Positions 57,896 to 64,000 of a DNA stretch of 64,000 bases are shown here, one piece after another. A program made the translations under genes and the position numbers. The notes beneath the pieces are model-generated. The model did no database searches. It was not told where the DNA came from and was given only the letters and a program-made list of their open reading frames with translations. Positions within the stretch are counted from its first letter, which is position 1; each line of letters opens with the position of its first letter. Source of the stretch: Phytophthora sp. 'mugwort' (Eukaryota; Oomycota; Peronosporomycetes; Peronosporales; Peronosporaceae); NCBI GenBank assembly GCA_033558025.1, contig JAUCEF010000011.1, forward strand, positions 1,984,001-2,048,000. The letters are read 5' to 3'.

Positions 57896-58960
57896 GCTTT
57901 TCGTGAGTGACGAATATCGTCGTTACCAGTGGTGAAGCGTATCGAGGTGGACGGCAGTAAAAGTAGCGTCCGAAAATATGTTCTTGATAATAAACCTCTG
58001 TTGTGTCTTGTCCAGCTTTGTTGAACTAAATGAATTGGCTGCATTTGTAAGTTATCTGCTACCGATGCCAAGATCCACATTGCAACACAAAATGGCTTCG
58101 AAGTTTGCGGTCCTGTCACGGTCTCGTGAAAGATTTGCAAAGAAGCCACGCGTTCAGGAGGAGCTGCAACTTGACTGCAACTGTCTTCAGCGCAGCCGAG
58201 CTCACACGTCTTTGGCACCGGCAGTTTGTACGATTGCTGGAGCGATCAAAGCGAGAAGAAACTTTTGGTAGCACCTATTCGGTTACATGTTGTGTATTGA
58301 CATCCTACCGGTGCCAGTACAGTGAAAACAAAGGGACGCGGCGCTAGCAAAACTGAAGTTTGGCGCCGTCTATGAAGCCGGTCCATTTAAGAATAATAGA
58401 AACGGCTTAGGTACCGGTAATACTGGCCGTACACGTATACTGGACCAGTATACGTCGGCTCCAGTGCCTGGATGACGTGCTGGCGGGTCAAGACTGGCGC
58501 TTTTCACTTAACAGCGTCGAATGTTCATCGGCGGAGTTCTCGCGGTCAGAAACGCTATATCGCCTGCACCGTTGGATCCGTTGACACTTGAAGCCTTGCT
58601 TATCACTCCGCGAGCCATAATAGCTTCAGCAGCTACAGCGAAAGGTGGGATATGAGCTAGCATTGTAGCAAAAATATTTGAGCCGTCTCGGCGCTCAAAC
58701 AGTCAAGAGTTTGAATGTTTTGAGCTGTATGTCATACAGCGCCATCCATAATTGCCACACGTATACAACAACTTTTTGTTATGGTACATCTCTTGACGCT
58801 TCAGGTACATTTCTCACATGATTTTTAAACCAGTACATAAATTAGCTACACAGGTTGAAGTTGTCCTGAAAATTCGAAATCTAGTCCACCAATTTGGGCC
58901 TTTCATTGTCCACGTGCTATAATACATGTGTCAAGCGATTTGCACGATTCCGAGCTCTCT
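57896..58960. other. intergenic stretch between glucokinase 1 and 2
   Basis: A polyadenylation-like AATAAA at 57989-57994, in the context TTGATAATAAACCTCT, also occurs in copy 3. No other gene is recognised. Frames at 57978-58347 lack motifs. Confidence 0.5.
57989..57994 (+). terminator. AATAAA polyadenylation-like signal, glucokinase 1
   Basis: It lies 94 bases after the stop codon. The surrounding GATAATAAACCTCT is repeated after copy 3 (62864-62869). Confidence 0.5.
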
Positions 58961-58973
58961 TCATTCTTGAATC
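58961..58973 (+). promoter_or_regulatory. Inr/FPR-like core promoter of glucokinase 2
   Basis: TCATTCTTGAATC lies about 67 bases before the proposed start at 59030. The downstream CAAGAGCTCAAGCGA is shared with the copy 1 leader. Confidence 0.65.
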
Positions 58974-59029
58974 GACGTGCAAGAGCTCAAGCGACTTCCT
59001 GTCTCTAGCTTTTACTTCTTCAACCAATC

Positions 59030-60235
59030 ATGGCTCCGTACGCTTGCTATCATAGCATCTTAATACATCTGGACCTGAGTATGATCATTCTACTCACCTC
59101 GACATGACTTTTCAGGTGGCTTGGATGCTGCTCCGATGACTCGACGACCAATGTCGTCGCTATCCCTGTCACTGCTGCTGCGCCCACTCACGACCTGATC
59201 ATGTCGGGTGACTGTGGTGGTACCAACACGCGTCTAGCATTGTGGAACATCCCCAAGAACTCCAGGTATACTAAGGGCGACATTGCTCCCGGTGAGATGC
59301 TCTTCTCCAAAAAGTACCTGAACGAGCAGTACGGAAGCTTCAACGAAGTGTGTCACCTCTTCCTGAACGATGCCAAGCTCGTGAACGAGGTGCCTGCTGC
59401 ATGCGTGCTCGCTTGTGCCGGCCCCATTCTCAACAACACGGTTGATTTTACGAACGTGGAGTCAGGCTGGAAGATCGATGGCGCTAGCCTCGAGAAGGAA
59501 CTCGGAGTTAAGACTGTGCGTCTGATCAATGACTTTGCCGCCATGGGCTACGGTCTGCTGACTCTACGTCCCCACGAATACATCGTGTTGAACGACGTGC
59601 CCAAGGACGAGACTGCCCCCATGGCCACCATCGGTGCCGGTACTGGTCTGGGTGAGTGCTTTTTGACCCCTGGTACCGATGGACAGTACTCATGCTTTGC
59701 CTGCGAGGGTGGCCACACTGACTTCGCCCCTGCTGACGAGATTGAGATCGAACTGTACAATGAGATTAAGGCCAAGCTCGGCTGCGGTCAGCGTTTCTCC
59801 GTGGAGCGTATCGTGTCTGGCCCGGGTCTGGCCACAATCTACGAGTTCCTGGCCAAGAAGTTCCCCGACAAGGTGGACCCGACGATGCACGAGGAGTTCC
59901 TGAAGGCCAACACACAGCAGGGCAAGGTCATCGGTGAAAATGCTGCGACCAATGAACTGTGCAACCAGACTCTGGAGATCTTCGTGGGTGCGTATGGCCG
60001 TGAGGCTGGTAACGCAATGCTGAAGTACCTACCTCGCGGTGGTTTCTACATCACCGGCGGCCTCGCTCCCAAGAACCTGGATTACTTCACGAAGAAGGAC
60101 ATCTTCCTGAAGTCGCTGTTCGACAAGGGCCGTGTAAGCCCCGCTATCAAGGCTTGCCCGATCTACCTGGTGCTGACGGAAGAGCTCGGCGAGCGTGGTG
60201 CTCACTTCTTCGCCTACCAGCTGCTGAGCCAGTAA
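59030..60235 (+). CDS. glucokinase (bacterial-type), copy 2, with probable extra N-terminus
   Basis: The conserved enzyme begins at about 59195 (LIMSGDCGGTN) and runs to 60235; all catalytic motifs of copy 1 are kept (INDFAAMG, GAGTGLGE, CEGGH). If translation began at the internal ATG 59201, the residues before SGD would be missing. The frame is open upstream, and an 8-base exon ATGGCTCC (59030-59037), a 78-bp GT-AG intron (59038-59115) and exon 2 join in frame. The joined product is 375 residues with N-terminus MAPWLGCCSDDSTTNVVAIP and about 24 more residues than copy 1. The Cys pair could be a lipidation site. The mini-exon is a prediction. This copy differs from 1 and 3 at many positions. 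Confidence 0.88.
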
Positions 60236-60546
60236 ATTGGTAACTGGTAGTGCCAACGACGACGCTTGACGATTTCCTCTCGCGATGAAAGAAGTGTGCT
60301 TTGATAGTTAAAGTAGCGTGTGTCTTCATAATATTTCTTATGCGGTTGTTATATTCCTTGTGAGCTAGCAACACTTTTGCATTCGCATTGGTATCTGTAG
60401 GCATTGGTGAATTTCCACAATTGCGGGCCGATTCAAGAGCATGCGGTGGTTGAACAACAAGAAACCGTTTCTATGGCGAGGATACCTCGGAGCTGTGCAG
60501 CTGCTCTACTTGGACCTCTGAAGTTCAGAGTCTGAAGGCAATTACC
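60236..60546. other. 3' flank of glucokinase 2
   Basis: No gene seen. It leads into the pseudogene fragment. Confidence 0.4.
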
Positions 60547-60890
60547 AGTGATGTCTGGCCCGGGTCTGGCCACTATTTATGAGTTTTGGCCAAGAGATTC
60601 CTCGAGAAGGAGGGCCCGAAGATGCATGAGACGTTCCTGAAGGCCAACACAGCAGGGCAAGGCCACTGCGGAAAATAGTGCGACCAACGAACTGTGCAGC
60701 CAGACTTTGGAGATCTTCGTTCGTAACGCGACGCTGATCACGGTGGTTTTCTACAGTACATCACGGGCTGCCTCGATCCCAAGAAACTGGACTACTTCAC
60801 GAAGAAGAACATTTTTCTGTTTGACAAGGATCCCGTGAGCCACTGCTTTCTCCTTGCACAAAGTCTCGCTCTGCAACACAATTAAGGAAT
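60547..60890 (+). pseudogene. glucokinase pseudogene fragment (C-terminal half)
   Basis: It aligns with the DNA of the functional copies from SGPGLATIYEF to the KGRVSP region, with small deletions and frameshifts: TNELC, QTLEIFV, a shortened GGFYITGG and NLDYFTKKDIF are recognisable. Closest to copy 2 (CAGGGCAAGG, GCGACCAACGAACTG). Inactive. Confidence 0.9.
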
Positions 60891-60983
60891 ATTCAAACTA
60901 CAAAAGACACTGGGACGATTGCCCACCTCAAGAACGTTACCTTAGCAAAACTCTCCGTCTACGCAGCATTGCATGCAACTAAT

Positions 60984-61100
60984 GAAGCTCAGCCGTTAAC
61001 TGCATCTCCTTCAATAGCTCATACGCATAGTAGTGCACGCCGCGCTCGCCCAGGTCCTGGAGCGTGCACGCCTTCATAGCAGGGCATTTGGCTTGAATCG
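60984..61100 (-). pseudogene. inverted glucokinase C-terminal scrap
   Basis: On the minus strand the bases encode CPAMKACTLQDLGERGVHYY followed by AYELLKE, matching the last 30 residues of the glucokinases (AIKACPIYLVLNEDLGERGAHYY...). It lies opposite in orientation to the array and just downstream of the plus-strand pseudogene, evidence of a past inverted duplication. Confidence 0.8.
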
Positions 61101-61657
61101 CGAGTGCTATTGCTATCGTACTATCTATTTCAACTTATGAAGGAAAGTATTAAAAAAACTTCAACATGTACTGCTTGTGCATGGCAGGCGCAGCCCTGCC
61201 AGTGTGTTCGTCTACAGTTCAGTACATATTTCTATTGGTCGTACATATTTCTATGTACCGCTTTTAAGACTTTTCTTCAATTATAAAATTCGCGTTATGC
61301 CATTTAAAATGTAGTTCCTTTCAAATTCCTCAACGTTCCCGTACAGGGATTGGCATCCCATTCTCTTTGGGGGGTTGCTATACAATTAGTGGAAAGACAA
61401 ATATTCCACTAAATAATTGTTGGAGCAAGAAATACTTTAGCAAGCACTAGAACCCCGCTGTCGAATAATCCGGGAATTACAGTAATATTCATGCGCATTG
61501 TCAGATTGAAATTACCAGGTCCCTTGAATCTCTCCGTTCTGGGGGGATACTGACAGACTTCAAACCAGCTTCAATTTTGCGATGTACTGCGCACACGCGC
61601 CAAAGCTGACAAGGCTCGGGTGGGTTCTGAGCCGGCGAGCTCGGCCGAGGCAATTCG
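61101..61657. other. intergenic stretch before glucokinase 3
   Basis: AT-rich with no recognisable gene. Confidence 0.45.
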
Positions 61658-61670
61658 CCATTCGCAAATC
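61658..61670 (+). promoter_or_regulatory. Inr/FPR-like core promoter of glucokinase 3
   Basis: CCATTCGCAAATC lies about 68 bases upstream of the ATG. Confidence 0.6.
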
Positions 61671-61727
61671 CACCTTTGAAGACTCAAGTCACATAACTCC
61701 TCGCTCCATTTCCCCACTCAAGGCACT

Positions 61728-62783
61728 ATGGCTACTGATATGATAATGTCCGGCGACTGCGGTGGCACCAACACGCGTCTGTCGCTCTGGAATATCCCCC
61801 GTGATTCGAAGCATATCAAGGGCGACATCGCTCCCGGCTCGATGGTCTTCTCCAAGAAGTACCTGAACGAGGACTACGCGAGTTTCGCCGAGGTGTGTCA
61901 CCTCTTCCTGAACGAGGCCAAGCTCGTAGACCAGATCCCCGAGGCCTGTGTGCTTGCTTGCGCTGGTCCGATCCTGAAGAACACGGTCGACTTCACGAAT
62001 GTGGAGTTCGGCTGGAAGATCGATGGCCCCGGTCTGGAGAAGCAGCTGGGCATCAAGAAGGTCCGCCTTATCAACGATTTTGCCGCCATGGGCTATGGAC
62101 TGCTGACCCTTCGTCCCCACGAGTACATGGTGCTAAACGACGTGCCCAAGGACGAGACTGCTCCCATGGCCACCATTGGTGCTGGTACCGGGCTGGGTGA
62201 GTGCTTTTTGACCCCTGGTATGGACGGTCAGTACTCGTGCTTCGCCTGCGAGGGTGGCCACACTGATTTCGCCCCTGCTGACGAGATTGAGATTGAACTG
62301 TACAATGAGATCAAGGCCAAGCTCGGCTGCGGTAAGCGCTTTTCGGTTGAGCGTATCGTGTCTGGCCCGGGTCTGGCTACAATCTACGAGTTCCTGGCCA
62401 AGAAGTTTCCCGAGAAGGTGGACCCGAAGGTGCACGAGGAGTTCCTGAAGGCCAACACGCAGCAGGGCCGTGTCATTGGCGAGAACGCGAAGACGAACGA
62501 GCTGTGCAACCAGACTCTGGAGATCTTCGTGGGTGCGTATGGTCGTGAAGCTGGTAACGCGATGCTGAAGTACCTGCCTCGCGGTGGTTTCTACATCACG
62601 GGCGGTCTTGCTCCTAAGAACCTGGACTACTTCACGAAGAAGGACATCTTCCTGAAGTCACTGTTCGACAAGGGCCGTGTAAGCCCCGCTATCAAGGCTT
62701 GCCCGATCTATCTTGTCCTGAACGAGGACCTGGGCGAGCGTGGTGCTCACTACTACGCGTACCAGCTGCTGACGGAGTCGTAA
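61728..62783 (+). CDS. glucokinase (bacterial-type), copy 3
   Basis: A single exon encodes 351 residues and differs from copy 1 at only a handful of residues (Met5, Lys203 and the last residues). The DNA is almost the same through most of the gene. The catalytic set is complete (DCGGTNTR, IND, GAGTGLGE, CEGGH). A block around 62331-62350 differs from both other copies, and from about 62640 on silent positions follow copy 2 (GGCCGTGTAAGC) rather than copy 1, so the gene is a mosaic. Upstream and downstream sequences are unrelated to copy 1 except near the poly(A) signal. Confidence 0.95.
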   Translation: MATDMIMSGDCGGTNTRLSLWNIPRDSKHIKGDIAPGSMVFSKKYLNEDYASFAEVCHLFLNEAKLVDQIPEACVLACAGPILKNTVDFTNVEFGWKIDGPGLEKQLGIKKVRLINDFAAMGYGLLTLRPHEYMVLNDVPKDETAPMATIGAGTGLGECFLTPGMDGQYSCFACEGGHTDFAPADEIEIELYNEIKAKLGCGKRFSVERIVSGPGLATIYEFLAKKFPEKVDPKVHEEFLKANTQQGRVIGENAKTNELCNQTLEIFVGAYGREAGNAMLKYLPRGGFYITGGLAPKNLDYFTKKDIFLKSLFDKGRVSPAIKACPIYLVLNEDLGERGAHYYAYQLLTES

Positions 62784-63657
62784 CCGTGAGCTGAGGAGTT
62801 CCGTAAGCAGACAGCCAGGTGGGCAGCGAGCAGCATTGGAGTCGCGGCTCGCATGTGATTGATAATAAACCTCTTACTGTAGTTGCGTCCTGTTCGTTTG
62901 TGTCTAGCACTGAGATCCCGGAAGTTGAAGTCGCCACCATGATGCGCGCAAGGTCTGGACGCCGAGTCCATGTACCTTGTATTATGTGCCTTCCAACCTG
63001 GTTGAGGTTGCTGCAAGGCGGATGGTGAAGCCTGGTCAAGTCAAAGGCAAGAAGGGAGTCAAATCAGACTTGGAGCGTCAAGGTCGCTGCTGCTTCGACT
63101 TTGAAGTCCAAGCAGCCGATCCGTGGTTTATGCACGAGTTGAAGCAGGACTATACTGGAATCAAGTGAGTCGACAGTGTCAACTTGACATGCGGCGTCTG
63201 ACATGCGGGAGCAAGGGCACTCCATCTCATCCATTCCCACTCCACCCACCGGTATTAAAGACAACACAGGCGACAGCATTGGAAAGGGACCAGACCCCCT
63301 GCAAGCGTCTCCTCGGGACGGACCCAACCTTGCCACGAAACCGATGGTTGGTTGAAAAGCTGACTTTTGCGCGCTAGGATTGGTCGGTTCTAGTTTGATG
63401 AAGCCATTTCTGTCGTTTTTGGTGCATGGGCACGCGGCGGCGCATCCGATTCTCTTGACAAATGTATGGCTTACTCTTGATAAGACAAACTGCCACGCAT
63501 CTGCACCAATCGCTGCGATTGTGAAAGTTCAGACTCGAAACCAGAAACCGTTCATAAGATAACAACTTCAAGGCCAAAGCCGTGTAGAGCTTGCACAGCA
63601 AGATCCTATTCCCCCCCCCCCCCCCGGTCCCTGCTCGAAGGCGGCGTCCAGCTCAAG
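62784..63657. other. intergenic stretch between glucokinase 3 and 4
   Basis: AATAAA at 62864-62869 is the likely polyadenylation signal of copy 3. A long C run (63611-63625) precedes copy 4. No further gene recognised. Confidence 0.45.
62864..62869 (+). terminator. AATAAA polyadenylation-like signal, glucokinase 3
   Basis: It lies in the same TTGATAATAAACCTCT context as after copy 1, 81 bases past the stop codon. Confidence 0.5.
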
Positions 63658-63670
63658 TCATTCCGGAATC
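63658..63670 (+). promoter_or_regulatory. Inr/FPR-like core promoter of glucokinase 4
   Basis: TCATTCCGGAATC lies about 64 bases upstream of the ATG. Confidence 0.6.
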
Positions 63671-63723
63671 TTCCGTCTCCAGGACAAGCACCAGCAGCCT
63701 CAAGCTCTCTCCTCTCCAACACC

Positions 63724-64000
63724 ATGTCTGAGTTCAGCCTCATCATCTCCGGCGACTGCGGCGGCACCAACACGCGTCTGTCGCTGTGGAAGATCCCCAC
63801 TGGTGCCACCCAGCTCAAGGGCAACATTGCCCCAGGCGATGCCATCTTCGCCAAGAAGTACCTGAATGAGGAGCACGCGAGTTTCAACGAGGTGTGCCAC
63901 CTCTTCATGAACGATGCAAAGCTCACGGACCAGGTGCCCGAAGCCTGCGTGCTCGCCTGCGCCGGACCCATCCTCAACAACACTGTGGACTTCACCAATG
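63724..64000 (+). CDS. glucokinase (bacterial-type), copy 4, cut by the window end
   Basis: The first 92 codons are present (MSEFSLIISGDCGGTNTR...), including the phosphate-1 loop and the ACVLACAGPILNNTVDFTN segment. It is more diverged from copies 1-3 (GATQLKGNIAPGDAIFAKKY) and is probably an older paralogue. The rest lies outside the window. Confidence 0.93.
   Translation, partial: MSEFSLIISGDCGGTNTRLSLWKIPTGATQLKGNIAPGDAIFAKKYLNEEHASFNEVCHLFMNDAKLTDQVPEACVLACAGPILNNTVDFTN

Noticed and set aside
59201..60235. ATG at 59201 as start of glucokinase 2
   Set aside because: It would remove residues before the phosphate loop that the sister genes keep, and the frame is open upstream to a plausible splice acceptor.
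56837..64000. Bacterial contamination as source of the glucokinases
   Set aside because: The array has eukaryotic-style promoters, an intron in one copy, poly(A)-like signals and tandem paralogues; bacterial-type glucokinases are normal in oomycetes.

Overview
The window looks like nuclear DNA of an oomycete, most likely Phytophthora or a close relative. The grounds are short GT-AG introns (65-90 bp) in compact genes, a bacterial-type glucokinase family in tandem, Inr/FPR-like core promoters 64-73 bp upstream of the start codons, and START-like proteins resembling those annotated in Phytophthora as the 'M96 mating-specific protein family'. Between the gene islands lies a dense graveyard of MULE, hAT, pogo/Tigger, PiggyBac, mariner, Crypton-like, Copia, Gypsy and LINE remnants. 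The species call is inference, since no database was searched.

Layout. Positions 1-10430 hold a cluster of START-like genes with a basic coiled-coil N-terminus. Four copies belong to subfamily A: 86-940 partial (+), 1184-2266 (+), 3554-2363 (-) and 8037-6821 (-). One copy belongs to subfamily B, 10430-8671 (-). The first and last subfamily A copies form an inverted duplication with at least 933 identical bases per arm, and a dead MULE sits in the spacer. Positions 10840-26524 are nested transposon debris: two Copia LTRs, a minus-strand Copia, a plus-strand Copia interrupted by a BED-finger hAT, a Gypsy scrap and a pogo-like transposase. Two more subfamily B genes follow at 28981-27227 and 31495-29502 (-).

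Two tandem plus-strand genes at 33649-34926 and 35102-36464 encode MHYT-domain membrane proteins, a sensor domain best known from bacteria. Positions 36925-55053 are again transposon-rich: a LINE lacking its endonuclease and front RT, two PiggyBac relics, a second pogo, a MITE-like hairpin, a mariner N-terminus, a tRNA-like pol III element and a decayed Crypton-like tyrosine recombinase. From 56762 to the right edge is a tandem array of glucokinase genes: three complete, one cut by the window end, plus two pseudogene scraps, one of them inverted.

The host genes fall into three locally expanded families: START-like proteins (possible lipid or ligand binding and nucleic-acid binding), MHYT membrane sensors and glucokinases (glucose to glucose-6-phosphate). 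Nothing in the sequence links the three in one pathway. What they share is tandem or inverted duplication, with intron turnover in the START-like and MHYT families and gene-conversion signs among the glucokinases.
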